From positions 682,001 through 746,000 of the forward strand of contig WGME01000003.1 of NCBI GenBank assembly GCA_016125225.1: a DNA stretch of 64,000 nt. Reading direction: 5' to 3'. Shown piece by piece: positions 29,618 to 39,417 of this stretch (its first letter is position 1; each line of letters begins with the position of its first letter). The stretch is from a bacterium (GTDB lineage Bacteria; Planctomycetota; Planctomycetia; Planctomycetales; Planctomycetaceae). The notes under the pieces were generated by a model. The model searched no databases and was not told the DNA's origin. It saw nothing but the letters and a program-made list of their open reading frames with translations. The position numbers were made by a program, and so were the translations under genes.

Positions 29618-29652
29618 AAGTCAGGCTTCCTTCAGAGGAGGAAGCCTGACTT
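29618..29652 (-). terminator. intrinsic terminator for the PRC-barrel gene
   Basis: A perfect 14-bp stem (29618-29631 with 29639-29652) has a 7-nt loop. Read on the minus strand it is followed by six T residues (the A-run at 29614-29619), the classic rho-independent form. It lies about 80 bp after the stop of the minus-strand gene at 29731. Confidence 0.82.
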
Positions 29653-29730
29653 CTTGGATGGTTAGCATGCGGTGACGGAGATCAAGTACTCAGGAATGAC
29701 GAACTCCTTCGTTCGATTCCATAGGCATGA

Positions 29731-30528
29731 TTAGCCATTGATTTTTTCACGCACCGACTTGAGCTGCAGTTCCGGATATTCTTTCGGGGTCACCGACGGA
29801 TTTGCCTTGAGAGTTGCCGTGGTCAATGACGTCGTGACCGTATAAGTATCATCATCGCGATGGTTGAAGTGCAGGGCTTTGAATGGCACTGCTGTGTAGG
29901 TTTCACCCACGCCGGCGACGCCATCATGTCCGATGATCCCGTATACAACCTGACCTTTGTGCATGTCAAAAATCAAGGCGTCGAGTTCACCGAGATCGGC
30001 GTCGCCCTGGCCTTTGACTGCGGCATCGGTAACTGACTTCACACACACCAGTTCACCCGGGCTGGCGATCGCCGTCGGTGGGGATGCGGAATAAAACTTC
30101 GCGTTAGTATTGAGCCATTCTTTATCTGTCAGCTCCGAATAATTCTTGGCTTGCAGTTGTGGAGCCGCCTTGAGCTGCTCTGCCGTCATGGGGATTTGCG
30201 CATGGCAGGAATGATTGCCGTCCTTGACCGTGCAGCGGCATTGCAGGGTCTTCCAGGGAATGACGATTTCTGATTCGCCTACACCTGCGACTCCACCTAC
30301 CCCGGCGATCACGAACTGGGCTTTGCCCTGCTTATCGAGAACAACGCTATTGATGTCGGCCACAGCCTTATCACCCGTCCCATAAATCGTCGCCCCCAGC
30401 ATCATATTCGAGGAAAGGAGCGTGTCTTCCATTTGCGGCTTGGTTGCCGTCTTTTGTGCGTCATCAGCATAGGCGTTACCGAGACAGAGAGACGTGGCGA
30501 TTGCCACGGCGAGACATTGCCATTTCAT
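29731..30528 (-). CDS. secreted protein with two PRC-barrel domains
   Basis: A 265-aa protein with a signal peptide (MKWQCLAVAIATSLCLGNAYA). Two PRC-barrel-like repeats follow, marked by GVGGVAGVGESEIVIPW and GHDGVAGVGETYTAVPF, each preceded by a strand describing a regulatory or adaptor barrel. A cysteine/histidine cluster (CRCTVKDGNHSCH) lies between them. PRC barrels of this secreted type are common in bacteria but functionally unclear. ATG codons at 30531 and 30528 follow AAGGAG; 30528 has the better spacing. A strong terminator lies downstream. Confidence 0.88.
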   Translation of the reverse strand: MKWQCLAVAIATSLCLGNAYADDAQKTATKPQMEDTLLSSNMMLGATIYGTGDKAVADINSVVLDKQGKAQFVIAGVGGVAGVGESEIVIPWKTLQCRCTVKDGNHSCHAQIPMTAEQLKAAPQLQAKNYSELTDKEWLNTNAKFYSASPPTAIASPGELVCVKSVTDAAVKGQGDADLGELDALIFDMHKGQVVYGIIGHDGVAGVGETYTAVPFKALHFNHRDDDTYTVTTSLTTATLKANPSVTPKEYPELQLKSVREKING

Positions 30529-31241
30529 CATGGGCTCCTTATACAGTCTGTGGAACTTAGCAAGCCACAAGAAAACATGGCTTGCCCAGACAGCAATCAG
30601 GCAACCAGCGTGCCATGCTCTGGAGAATCACAAGGATTAACGTGAGACTCGATGCGACGGGCATACTACTTTTACGAAACAACCAAGTCAGGTTCTGCGT
30701 TTGCGATATCGCTAACGGCGAATCACAAACTTGGTTACCGAAGATATATCTACTGCTGAATAAGAACATCGCGATGGATCTGTGAGATCGATTTCCGCTA
30801 AGGAATTCATACGAATTGAACTTCCGATTCCAAAGAGCGTGAAGACGATCATGGTCGTTGCTGCACCACTCTGGTTGCTCAACGAACAACACGTCTGCAC
30901 GTTCTCGCCGTCTTCAGTGACGAGCCATAATTGGAGTTGATTTGCAGAATGCTTCCCTGGAAGAATCCCGGACTACGGAGCATCGGAACAGCAGGTCGGG
31001 GCAAACTGTGGTTCCCGTGCGATGAGCGTGAAAGTCGATTTCCCCCGGTCAAAGCGCTACGTCAGTCGCGAGAATTCACGGCGAGCCCCTTCGGAAATTA
31101 CCATATCGTGCGAAACCTTTTGGGGGTGTGCGGTGTTCGCTTGTCTGGGTCGGCAGAAATTGGGCTGATCGGGGTTCGCTCCGCCGGTTGGTTACCAAAT
31201 CCGTTCAGCACTCATCCCTCGGTTGAGTTAAGGGTATCCGC
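30529..31241. other. intergenic, about 710 bp, divergent
   Basis: Between the PRC-barrel gene (minus) and the PQQ-propeller gene (plus). Frames at 30582-30785 and 30931-31350 (the latter overlaps the next gene) are Cys/Arg-rich without protein-like patterning, so I do not call genes. I see no strong repeat. The length leaves room for a small RNA, but nothing specific supports one. Confidence 0.4.
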
Positions 31242-32597
31242 ATGCGATCGAACGTGTGGTTTCTGGGTCTCGTTGCATTGCTGGCAAGTGTATCGCTTGC
31301 GGCCGCCGCTGATTGGCCGCGGTTTCGTGGGCCGAATGGTTCGGGAGTGAGTGCCGACGACGCTGCCACACCGGTCACCTGGTCGCCGACGGATAACCTC
31401 AAATGGAAAGTCGCACTGCCGGGTGAAGGGGTGTCGTGCCCCATCGTGGTCGGAGACCGTGTGTTCGTCACCACCTATAGCGGTTACGGCTATGTCCGTG
31501 GCGGTTCAATGCAGGATCTGGAGCGGCATCTCGTGTGCCTGAACCGCACTTCGGGTAGCATCCTGTGGGAAAAGACCATACCCGCCGTGCTGCCCGAAGA
31601 CCCATACAGTGGTGCTGGCGTGCCGCAGCATGGTTATGCCTCGCATACTCCCGTCAGCGATGGCGAACGTGTTTACGCCTTCTTCGGTAAGACCGGTGTG
31701 ATTGCGTTTGACCTCAAAGGCACACAACTCTGGCAGCGGAGTGTCGGTAAAGAATCCGACCCACGCGAATGGGGGTCGGCATCGAGTCCGATTCTGGTGG
31801 GCGACATCGTGGTTGTTCCCGCCGGTCCGGAAAGCCGCGCGATTATAGGTCTGAATGCCAAAACCGGGGAGCAGGTCTGGGAAGCCAAGGCCGAGGGTTT
31901 GGGCAATGTCTGGGGGACACCTGCCCTGGTGAAAATCGACGAAGACCGGACCGATGTTGTGATTGGTGCTCCGTATGAAATCTGGGGTTTGAATCCCAAA
32001 ACCGGCAAGCTGGCCTGGTTCTGTGAGGCGATGGATACCGAAAGCTTTAATACCAGCGTAGTGGTACAGGATGGCATCATCTATGCCGTGGAAGGTCGTA
32101 GCGGCGGTTCGATTGCCGTGCGGGCTGGTGGTAAGGGCGATGTCAGCAAGACCAATGTGGTCTGGTCAGGACGTGATGCTAACCGCTTCGGCACACCCGT
32201 GGTCTATCGCGATCGCATGATCTTCGTCTCGAATGGCATCGTGAACTGTCTCGATACGAAAACGGGTTCCAAGGTTTATCAGTCACGACTGCCGAGCGGA
32301 CAAAGCAGCAACTCGGCACCCGCGAGTGACAATGGTGCTCGTCCGGGCGGACGCGGCGGCTTCGGTGGCCGGGGCGGTTCAGACTACTCGTCTCCCGTGG
32401 CGGCCGATGGCAAGATTTATTTCATCACCGGCACAGGAGACATGCATGTCTTCGCGGCTGGAGATCAGTTCGAATCGCTCGCTGTCAATCGGGTGACCGA
32501 CGACAACGAAACCTTCGCCGCCACCCCCGCGATCAGCCACGGCGAACTCTTCATCCGCTCGAACAAGCACCTTTACTGCGTATCGGAAACAAAGTAG
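31242..32597 (+). CDS. secreted PQQ-like beta-propeller protein
   Basis: A 451-aa protein with a signal peptide (residues 1-22, ending AAAA) and the motif DWPRFRGPNGSGVS that opens planctomycete propeller proteins. Repeated blade signatures follow: DLKGTQLWQ, NAKTGEQVWE, NPKTGKLAWF and DTKTGSKVY. A Gly/Arg-rich linker near residue 370 separates the last blade. Enzymatic PQQ sites are not evident, so it is more likely a binding or scaffold propeller (BamB-like) than a quinoprotein dehydrogenase. ATG at 31242 has AAGGG 8 nt upstream. Confidence 0.92.
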   Translation: MRSNVWFLGLVALLASVSLAAAADWPRFRGPNGSGVSADDAATPVTWSPTDNLKWKVALPGEGVSCPIVVGDRVFVTTYSGYGYVRGGSMQDLERHLVCLNRTSGSILWEKTIPAVLPEDPYSGAGVPQHGYASHTPVSDGERVYAFFGKTGVIAFDLKGTQLWQRSVGKESDPREWGSASSPILVGDIVVVPAGPESRAIIGLNAKTGEQVWEAKAEGLGNVWGTPALVKIDEDRTDVVIGAPYEIWGLNPKTGKLAWFCEAMDTESFNTSVVVQDGIIYAVEGRSGGSIAVRAGGKGDVSKTNVVWSGRDANRFGTPVVYRDRMIFVSNGIVNCLDTKTGSKVYQSRLPSGQSSNSAPASDNGARPGGRGGFGGRGGSDYSSPVAADGKIYFITGTGDMHVFAAGDQFESLAVNRVTDDNETFAATPAISHGELFIRSNKHLYCVSETK

Positions 32598-32758
32598 TCG
32601 TCAGCAAATGCGTCACAAGTCCGCCTGAGTGTTTTGCCAGCCATTTGTTGGATGATGAGTTCAAAGATCTCTGATCGGGTATCGTAGCGCACTTACAGCA
32701 ACATGAATTCTGAGCAGATGGGTGGCACGGGCAACATGAATGAGGTCACGTCGACAGT

Positions 32759-33562
32759 TTATTGGAAGATGGGCGACGATTTCTTCTTGCTCGATCCGCG
32801 TTTTGCAAGCCAATAGATCAGCAGGACCTCTGGCAGGGCTGCGATCAGCCACGGCAGAAACGCCACCGCGATCAGCAGACCTGTTCGCAACAGTTCGATC
32901 AATAACCGGCACGATTCCTTGAAGACCCCCACTATTTGCTGGCCTAATGAACCGTCGGGAATCCAGCCAATTGGAGCATGTACGGTCGCGGTGATCTCGA
33001 CTGTCGCGAACTGAGTCAAGTCGTCCAACGACCGCAAGCGGCCTTCGGCCTGCTCAATTTCCTCGCGGACACGATGCAACTCTTTCTCCACCTGCAGCAC
33101 ATCGGTCAATGTTCCTGTCTGCTCGGTGAGTAATGTCTTTAACCGTTCTTCTTCAACACGTTTGGTGGTCAACCTCGCTTCAATGTCGATGAACTGCTCG
33201 GTGACATCTTCAGCGGAAGAATGCGATCCAAGGACAGTCCCGAGAACTTGTGCTTGAACAAGGAATTCACTCAGCCTTTCCGTAGGGACACGAACCGTCC
33301 ATTTGCCGAAGTGCTGTGCCAGCCGTAGCTGACTTTGTGACAGGTAACCATCCGTCGAACTCACGGCGGCCATCAGTTGGCTGTTGAATGTTGTGAGATC
33401 ATCCACACGCAGGTCGAGCGAGACCCGATCGATGATCTTACGACTGGCAGCCTTTCCGCCGGGCGCTGCCGGGACGGCATTCTGGGCTGGTACAGCCGGA
33501 GCCATTGCCGCCGCGCATCCACCGAGAGCCAGCATCAGGATCAAACACGGAGCGCGCAACAT
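32759..33562 (-). CDS. DUF4349 lipoprotein
   Basis: A 267-aa protein with a lipoprotein signal (lipobox LGGC, Cys at residue 15). The DUF4349 domain follows: KIIDRVSLDLRVDDLTTFNSQL, VRVPTERLSEFLVQAQ and the helical GSHSSAEDVTEQFIDIEARL. A coiled-coil region (about 130-185) leads to a C-terminal membrane segment (about 225-255) and a basic tail. Lipid anchor plus a C-terminal span suggests a protein tied to the membrane at both ends. The family function is unknown. Standalone. Confidence 0.9.
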   Translation of the reverse strand: MLRAPCLILMLALGGCAAAMAPAVPAQNAVPAAPGGKAASRKIIDRVSLDLRVDDLTTFNSQLMAAVSSTDGYLSQSQLRLAQHFGKWTVRVPTERLSEFLVQAQVLGTVLGSHSSAEDVTEQFIDIEARLTTKRVEEERLKTLLTEQTGTLTDVLQVEKELHRVREEIEQAEGRLRSLDDLTQFATVEITATVHAPIGWIPDGSLGQQIVGVFKESCRLLIELLRTGLLIAVAFLPWLIAALPEVLLIYWLAKRGSSKKKSSPIFQ

Positions 33563-33897
33563 GGCTGATGTCCACCGAAACGTGGTCCACTAAGAAATTG
33601 AGACGCTTTACCGTAGAAGAGTCGCCATTGGGGTCGTTATTCCCTGCGCGATCAGAATTTTCAGAGGGTTCCTGACACGCTATGCACAACTGCCACTGCC
33701 AATGTGCTGAGCAGTGCACTTCGGAATGGTTGCTCATCGAACCCGAACTGCACAAATTCCGTCGATGAACCCACCGAATCGGGGAGCCTCGGTCTACAGA
33801 TTTGCCGCCGACAACCCGGTTCGGGTATGGTACGCCGTTGTTTATGAACGTTGTTGTGCCGGGCTTTGAACTGACTTCTCCTGATTGACAAACTCCC
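33563..33897. other. intergenic, 335 bp, upstream of pyc
   Basis: Divergent region between the DUF4349 gene and pyruvate carboxylase. It should hold the pyc promoter. No clear repeat, hairpin or gene is seen. Confidence 0.4.
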
Positions 33898-36800
33898 ATG
33901 CCTGCTATCACCAAGCTGCTTGTTGCCAACCGCAGTGAAATTGCGATTCGTGTCTGCCGTAGTGCCCATGAACTGGGGATGCGGACCGTGGCGATCTACA
34001 CGCACGAAGACCGCTATGCCCTGCACCGGTTTAAGGCCGACGAGGCCTACATGATCGGTAAGCCGGGCGAGCCGATTCGGGCGTATCTCGATATTCCCGC
34101 CATCATCCGCATTGCCAAGGACTGCGGGGCCGACGGCATCCATCCCGGTTATGGCTTTCTCTCCGAGAATCCCGCATTGGCTCAAGCGTGTGTCGATGCC
34201 GGGATCACATTTGTCGGGCCGTCACCGAAAATCCTGGAACAACTGGGCGACAAGATCACCGCCCGCGAAATCGCCAAAGAAGCCAAAGTCCCCGTGCTCG
34301 GAGGCAGCACCGCACCCATCGCCACGGAAGCCGATGGCTTGGCCCTGGCGAACAAGCTCGGTTTTCCGATCATGCTGAAAGCCGCCAAAGGGGGCGGCGG
34401 GCGTGGCATGCGGGTCGTCAAAACCGAAGACGAGTTCTCCGACCTGTTCCAGCAAGCCCAGCGGGAATCGCTCAACGCGTTCGGCAGTCCGGACATCTTC
34501 GTTGAAAAGTTCGTCCCCCGGCCGCGTCATATCGAAGTACAACTGCTGGGCGATCTGCATGGCAATCTCGTTCATCTCTTTGAACGCGATTGCTCGGTCC
34601 AGCGACGGCATCAGAAAGTCGTGGAAATCGCCCCGGCTCCCAATCTCGACCCGAAGATTCGGCAAGCGATCTGTGATTCGGCCATCAAGATCGGCAAGCA
34701 GGTCGGTTATCAGAACGCAGGGACTGTCGAATTCCTGTTCGACACCGATACCCAGCAGTTCTACTTCATCGAAGTCAATCCGCGGATTCAGGTCGAACAC
34801 ACGGTAACCGAAGAAGTTACCGGGATTGATATCGTCAAAACGCAGATTCTCATCGCGCAGGGCCTCACGCTCGATGATCCCGAAATCAACCTGGGCAATC
34901 AGGCCGAGATCAAAACGAATGGCTTCGCGATCCAATGCCGAGTGACGACCGAAGACCCGGCCAACAATTTCATGCCCGATTACGGCCGCGTGTCCCATTA
35001 TCGATCAGCCGGTGGTATGGGCGTACGACTCGACGGCGGCAGCGCGTTTTCCGGTGCCATCGTCAATCCGTTCTATGATTCGATGCTGGTGAAAGTCTCG
35101 GTCCGTGGCCGCCGTTTCACTGACGCCGCGACCCGCATGGAACGCTGCCTGCAGGAGTTCCGCATCCGGGGCGTGAAGACCAACATTCCGTTCCTGGTGA
35201 AGGTGATGACGCATCCGCTGTTCGTGGCGGGCAATGTCACCACGCGATTCATCGACGAAACGCCGGAACTCTTCCACTTCGCCCCGCGAAAAGACCGGGC
35301 GACCAAGGTGCTCACCTATCTGGGGGAAACCATCGTCAATGGGGCCTCGTCGGTTGATAAGGCCCTGGCGAAGAAGGTGCCTCGCACACCCGCACCGGTT
35401 CCGTCTGTCGACTTCAAGCAACCGATTCCCCCCGGCACGCGTGACAAGCTGAAAGAACTCGGACCCAAGAAATTTGCCGACTGGGTACTCGCTCAAAAAT
35501 CGTTGTTGATCACCGATACCACATTCCGCGATGCGCATCAGTCGCTGCTCGCCACCCGGTTCCGCACCTACGATCTGTTGCAGATCGCTGATGTCTATGC
35601 CCGGCAGTGTCCGCAATTGTTCTCGCTGGAAATGTGGGGCGGCGCGACGTTCGATACATCCATGCGGTTCCTCAAGGAATGCCCGTGGGAACGCTTGAGC
35701 CAGATGCGCGAGCACGTGCCCAACATCCTGTTCCAGATGCTGCTGCGGGCCAGCAATGCCGTCGGTTACACGAACTATCCTGACAACGTCGTGCAGGAGT
35801 TCGTGAAGCTCGCGGCGAAAGCGGGCATCGATGTCTTCCGCGTGTTCGACTCGCTCAACTGGGCACCGAACATGCAGGTGGCGATGGATGCCGTGAATGA
35901 AAGTGGTGCCATCTGCGAAGCGGCAATCTGCTATTCGGGCGACATCCTCAACCCGAATCGGCCCAAGTACAACCTGAAGTACTATGTCGAACTGGCCAAG
36001 CAGTTGGAAAAGATGGGGGCCCACATTCTCGCCATTAAAGATATGGCCGGGCTGTGCAAACCGGCAGCGGCAAAGCTGCTGGTGCAGACATTGAAGCAGG
36101 AAATCGGCATCCCCATCCATTTCCACACGCACGACACCGCCGGGATTCAGGCGGCGTCGATTTTGAATGCCAGCGAGGTGGGCCTCGACATTGCCGATGC
36201 CGCGATGGCCCCGATGTCCGGCGGCACATCGCAACCCAATCTCAATGCCCTTGCTGAGGCAGTACGGTTCTCCGATCGTCCGACCGGCCTGGAAACCGAA
36301 GCGGTCGACGGCATCGCGCGATACTGGGAAGCCGTCCGCGAGTTCTACAAGCCGTTCGAAACGGTCATGCTCCCCGCGACAGCCGATCTCTATCAACACG
36401 AAATGCCCGGTGGTCAATACACCAACCTGTATCAACAGGCGAAGGCACTCGGGCTCGCCGACCGCTGGCCCGAAATCTGCCGCATGTATGCCGATGTGAA
36501 TCAGTTGTTCGGCGACATCGTGAAAGTGACGCCGAGTTCCAAATCGGTCGGCGACATGGCGTTGTTCATGGTTGCCAATGGACTCACTGCGGCCGATATC
36601 CTCGACGAATCGCGCGAGCTGGCGTTTCCGGAATCGGTGCTCGATCTTATCGGCGGCAAGATGGGTCAGCCTTCGGGTGGCTTCCCGGCAAATGTGGTGG
36701 CTCGCATCATGCGCGATCGGCCCGTAGTCACCTCACGACCGGGTGAAGGGCTGGAACCGGCCGATCTTTCCGCCACGGCGAACAAACTGCGCGAGATCCT

Positions 36801-37344
36801 GCCGCGCGAGCCGAATGAATACGATGTCATTACGCACATTCTCTATCCCAAGGTGTTTGAAGACTTCCAGAACCATCTGAAGAAATACTCCGACACCAGC
36901 GGCCTGCCGACGCCGGTCTTCTTTTACGGTCAGGAACCGGGGGAAGAATTCAGCATTGATATCGAAGCGGGCAAACGGCTCATCGTGAAGTTCCTCACCG
37001 TGGGCGACCCGCATCCGGACGGCAAGCGGACGGTTTTCTTCGAGCTGAACGGTCAGCCGCGCGATGTCACCGTGGTCGATAAGTCGCTCGAACCCGATGC
37101 CCCGACGAATGTCAAAGCAGATGCTGGCAACCCGTTGCATATCGGGGCCAGCATGCCGGGGATGGTGGTGAGTGTCGCCGTGCAGCCAGGAGCCAAAGTC
37201 ACCAAGGGGCAGAAGCTGCTGAGCCTCGAAGCCATGAAGATGGAAACCAACATCGCTGCCGAACGCGACGGCCGCATTAGCGAAGTTCTCGTGCGACCGG
37301 GGATGCAAGTAGCCACAGGCGATTTGTTGATGTCATTTGCCTGA
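33898..37344 (+). CDS. pyc: pyruvate carboxylase
   Basis: A single-chain enzyme of 1148 aa, the usual length. Order of domains: biotin carboxylase (about 1-450, ATP-binding KAAKGGGGRGMR and FIEVNPRIQVEHTVTEE), carboxyltransferase (about 500-800, DTTFRDAHQSLLATR), allosteric/tetramerisation region, and a biotinyl domain with EAMKMETN, biotinylated lysine at about 1114. It carboxylates pyruvate to oxaloacetate to refill the TCA cycle. The biotin ligase gene follows after 85 bp on the same strand, so substrate and activating enzyme probably share a transcript unless the hairpin between them terminates it. Long antisense frames here are shadows. Confidence 0.98.
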   Translation: MPAITKLLVANRSEIAIRVCRSAHELGMRTVAIYTHEDRYALHRFKADEAYMIGKPGEPIRAYLDIPAIIRIAKDCGADGIHPGYGFLSENPALAQACVDAGITFVGPSPKILEQLGDKITAREIAKEAKVPVLGGSTAPIATEADGLALANKLGFPIMLKAAKGGGGRGMRVVKTEDEFSDLFQQAQRESLNAFGSPDIFVEKFVPRPRHIEVQLLGDLHGNLVHLFERDCSVQRRHQKVVEIAPAPNLDPKIRQAICDSAIKIGKQVGYQNAGTVEFLFDTDTQQFYFIEVNPRIQVEHTVTEEVTGIDIVKTQILIAQGLTLDDPEINLGNQAEIKTNGFAIQCRVTTEDPANNFMPDYGRVSHYRSAGGMGVRLDGGSAFSGAIVNPFYDSMLVKVSVRGRRFTDAATRMERCLQEFRIRGVKTNIPFLVKVMTHPLFVAGNVTTRFIDETPELFHFAPRKDRATKVLTYLGETIVNGASSVDKALAKKVPRTPAPVPSVDFKQPIPPGTRDKLKELGPKKFADWVLAQKSLLITDTTFRDAHQSLLATRFRTYDLLQIADVYARQCPQLFSLEMWGGATFDTSMRFLKECPWERLSQMREHVPNILFQMLLRASNAVGYTNYPDNVVQEFVKLAAKAGIDVFRVFDSLNWAPNMQVAMDAVNESGAICEAAICYSGDILNPNRPKYNLKYYVELAKQLEKMGAHILAIKDMAGLCKPAAAKLLVQTLKQEIGIPIHFHTHDTAGIQAASILNASEVGLDIADAAMAPMSGGTSQPNLNALAEAVRFSDRPTGLETEAVDGIARYWEAVREFYKPFETVMLPATADLYQHEMPGGQYTNLYQQAKALGLADRWPEICRMYADVNQLFGDIVKVTPSSKSVGDMALFMVANGLTAADILDESRELAFPESVLDLIGGKMGQPSGGFPANVVARIMRDRPVVTSRPGEGLEPADLSATANKLREILPREPNEYDVITHILYPKVFEDFQNHLKKYSDTSGLPTPVFFYGQEPGEEFSIDIEAGKRLIVKFLTVGDPHPDGKRTVFFELNGQPRDVTVVDKSLEPDAPTNVKADAGNPLHIGASMPGMVVSVAVQPGAKVTKGQKLLSLEAMKMETNIAAERDGRISEVLVRPGMQVATGDLLMSFA

Positions 37345-37350
37345 AGAAAA

Positions 37351-37423
37351 TACCAGCCCGCAGCGCTAGCAAGGGGGCTTATCTTTTTGGTTAAGATGCC
37401 CTTGCTGGCGCTGCGGGCTGGTA
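37351..37423. repeat. 25-bp inverted repeat between pyc and birA
   Basis: Arms 37351-37375 and 37399-37423 pair over 25 bp with one G-U wobble, and the loop adds ATCTT/AAGAT. The arm core CCGCAGCGC(T/C)AGC also occurs as a half-site at 24935-24956. The element begins 6 bp after the pyc stop and ends 6 bp before the biotin-ligase start, filling the spacer. It could act as a terminator, attenuator or translation block, or simply be an inserted repeat. Confidence 0.8.
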
Positions 37424-37429
37424 GAATCC

Positions 37430-38227
37430 ATGTCCCTGCCGCCTGACATCATTGACGCCATTCTGCGATTGGAGTCGCAGACATTGGTGCGGCAGGTGGA
37501 ATGGTTTCCAGAGATTGGTTCTACCAATGATTACGCGTTGTCGTTGGCCGATCAGTCCGACATCGAGTTGCCGCGGTTGATCTGGGCCGATCGTCAAACT
37601 GCCGGGCGCGGTCGCAGTGGACATGCCTGGTGGTCCGCGGCTGGGGCACTCACCTTTTCGCTGTTGGTTGATCCGCAACGATGGGGCCTTCGTCCCGAGC
37701 AGTGGCCGAAGGTTTCGCTGATCACCGGGATTGCGATTGCGGAGGCCTTGTCTCGCCACGTCCCAGGGCAATCGGTTCGCGTGAAATGGCCGAACGATGT
37801 TTATTTGAATGACCGCAAAGTCTGCGGCATTTTGACGGAGCCAACGCCACAACGAAATCCGGCCTGGCTCGTCATCGGCGTGGGCATCAACGTCAATAAC
37901 TCTTTTACGACGGCACCGCCGGAACTGCGGCAGACGGCGACCGCGTTATGTGATGAAGGGGCCCGTGATTGCCAGGGGGTCGATGTCCTGTTGAGCGTGC
38001 TCTCCCAGTGGGAACAGCAGATTCAGCAACTTGCCGCTACGCCCGATTCGCTGCAGACCACATGGCAGAACTGGTGCTGGTTGCGCGAACATCGTGTGCG
38101 GATTACAACGGCTGCGGATGTCACAGAGGGCCATTGCCAGGGGATCGATGACGCCGGCGCCTTGCTCATCGAAACGGCCCGCGGTCTGACTCGGCATTAC
38201 GCGGGCACGGTTCGACGACTCGATTGA
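37430..38227 (+). CDS. birA: biotin-[acetyl-CoA carboxylase] ligase, monofunctional
   Basis: A 265-aa biotin protein ligase with the ATP/biotin loop GRGRSG (59-64), KWPNDVYLN (119-127) and KVCGILTE, followed by the short SH3-like C-terminal domain. It lacks the N-terminal winged helix of E. coli BirA, so it should not act as a repressor. It attaches biotin to carboxylase lysines; its neighbour pyc is the obvious substrate. The start ATG at 37430 lies 6 nt from a 25-bp hairpin and has no visible Shine-Dalgarno sequence, so its translation is probably unusual or weak. Confidence 0.94.
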   Translation: MSLPPDIIDAILRLESQTLVRQVEWFPEIGSTNDYALSLADQSDIELPRLIWADRQTAGRGRSGHAWWSAAGALTFSLLVDPQRWGLRPEQWPKVSLITGIAIAEALSRHVPGQSVRVKWPNDVYLNDRKVCGILTEPTPQRNPAWLVIGVGINVNNSFTTAPPELRQTATALCDEGARDCQGVDVLLSVLSQWEQQIQQLAATPDSLQTTWQNWCWLREHRVRITTAADVTEGHCQGIDDAGALLIETARGLTRHYAGTVRRLD

Positions 38228-38236
38228 TGACAGCGA

Positions 38237-39166
38237 TCAGAATTCACCGAGCGTTTCGTTCCCTGCTCGCGTCACGGCCCCTTTGAACAGCAAGTGATCA
38301 ACGTTTTCCGTGAGGAAACGGACACGGCCATCCCCGAACAACAGATGCACACCCCCGGTATGCCAACTGCTGTAGTCGTCGATGTGCAACGACGGATGAT
38401 TCGGTGTGTGGTCTGCGACGGCGAGAATACGGGCCAGCGATTCCTCTCCCCCGGCCACATTTCCCACCCACGTGCTGTGCCATTCCACGCCGGTCGCAGC
38501 GATGGTGGTGGAACGCGTATCGGTGCGATGCTCGCCGATCAAGACTGTGTTGCTCGATCCGTCAATGAGATCCCGCAAGCGGACCGAGCTGTTGTGGAAG
38601 AAGATACCGTCCGCCTTACATTGAGCATTCGGAAAAGGCGCGGCATCGCAGATGTCTTCGTAGCCTTCCGATCCAAAGTTGCCCACATAGTTCGCCGTGG
38701 GAAGGGTGGCCAGAATGTTGGTGGGATTGCCCTCTTCTCCGATGCTCCATTTTTCCGGTGACGGGTCGGAAGGGCAGCGGAAGGACGCCAGCACCGTGTT
38801 CAAGGCCAACGAGTTATACGTCGGATTGTAACACTCCCGGTTCATGTTGAGCTGGTTGTACAGCGGCGATTGATCGATGTAGGGGAGCAAATGGGCTCCC
38901 CAGGCAAACCCGGAGTTGCCTTCCATATCGTGGCCGCCGTTCGTTACGCCGATCCAACCGGGCGGCATCGTCAGAAAGGTGTCATGGTAGTTATGCACTG
39001 CCAACCCCAATTGCTTGAGATTGTTCACGCACTGCGACCGCCGGGCGGCTTCGCGGGCCTGTTGCACCGCCGGCAACAGCAAGGCGATCAGAATGGCGAT
39101 GATGGCGATCACCACCAGCAACTCGATGAGTGTGAAACCACGACGACGATTGACGCGAACCTGCAT
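38237..39166 (-). CDS. DUF1559 prepilin-like protein
   Basis: A 309-aa protein with a canonical prepilin leader ([20 protein letters not shown]), here with Gly before Phe, and the H-x9-DG signature [12 protein letters not shown] near the end. It is the same family as the gene at 12439 and very similar over the first 60 residues, but the bodies differ strongly, as is usual among planctomycete paralogs. It converges on the biotin-ligase gene with only 9 bp between the stops. Confidence 0.95.
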   Translation of the reverse strand: MQVRVNRRRGFTLIELLVVIAIIAILIALLLPAVQQAREAARRSQCVNNLKQLGLAVHNYHDTFLTMPPGWIGVTNGGHDMEGNSGFAWGAHLLPYIDQSPLYNQLNMNRECYNPTYNSLALNTVLASFRCPSDPSPEKWSIGEEGNPTNILATLPTANYVGNFGSEGYEDICDAAPFPNAQCKADGIFFHNSSVRLRDLIDGSSNTVLIGEHRTDTRSTTIAATGVEWHSTWVGNVAGGEESLARILAVADHTPNHPSLHIDDYSSWHTGGVHLLFGDGRVRFLTENVDHLLFKGAVTRAGNETLGEF

Positions 39167-39417
39167 GATCCATCCCTTGGCATTCTCACCGGAGTCATTA
39201 TGCGAATCCGGCAGGCGAAAACAGAGCCGATGTCGAAGACACCTGTCTTACGATCGACATTCTTACGTTAACGCAAAAGAATTGCAAAAGGATTTTCGGT
39301 GAAATTGCGATAAAAGGCGGGAAACGGTGGTCGTGAAACGCGGCCGTGTTACGAATCAGAACCAACGGCTGTGCCGTAAGGTCTGACTTTGAAACGAATT
39401 GCGGTATTGGTGCTGTG

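Noticed and set aside
30931-31350. 139-codon plus-strand frame before the PQQ-propeller gene
   Set aside because: Overlaps the signal peptide of the propeller gene in another frame, is Cys/Arg/Gly-rich and has no ribosome binding site.
35005-36435. 476-codon minus-strand frame
   Set aside because: Coding shadow of pyruvate carboxylase, rich in His/Arg/Gly without domain structure.
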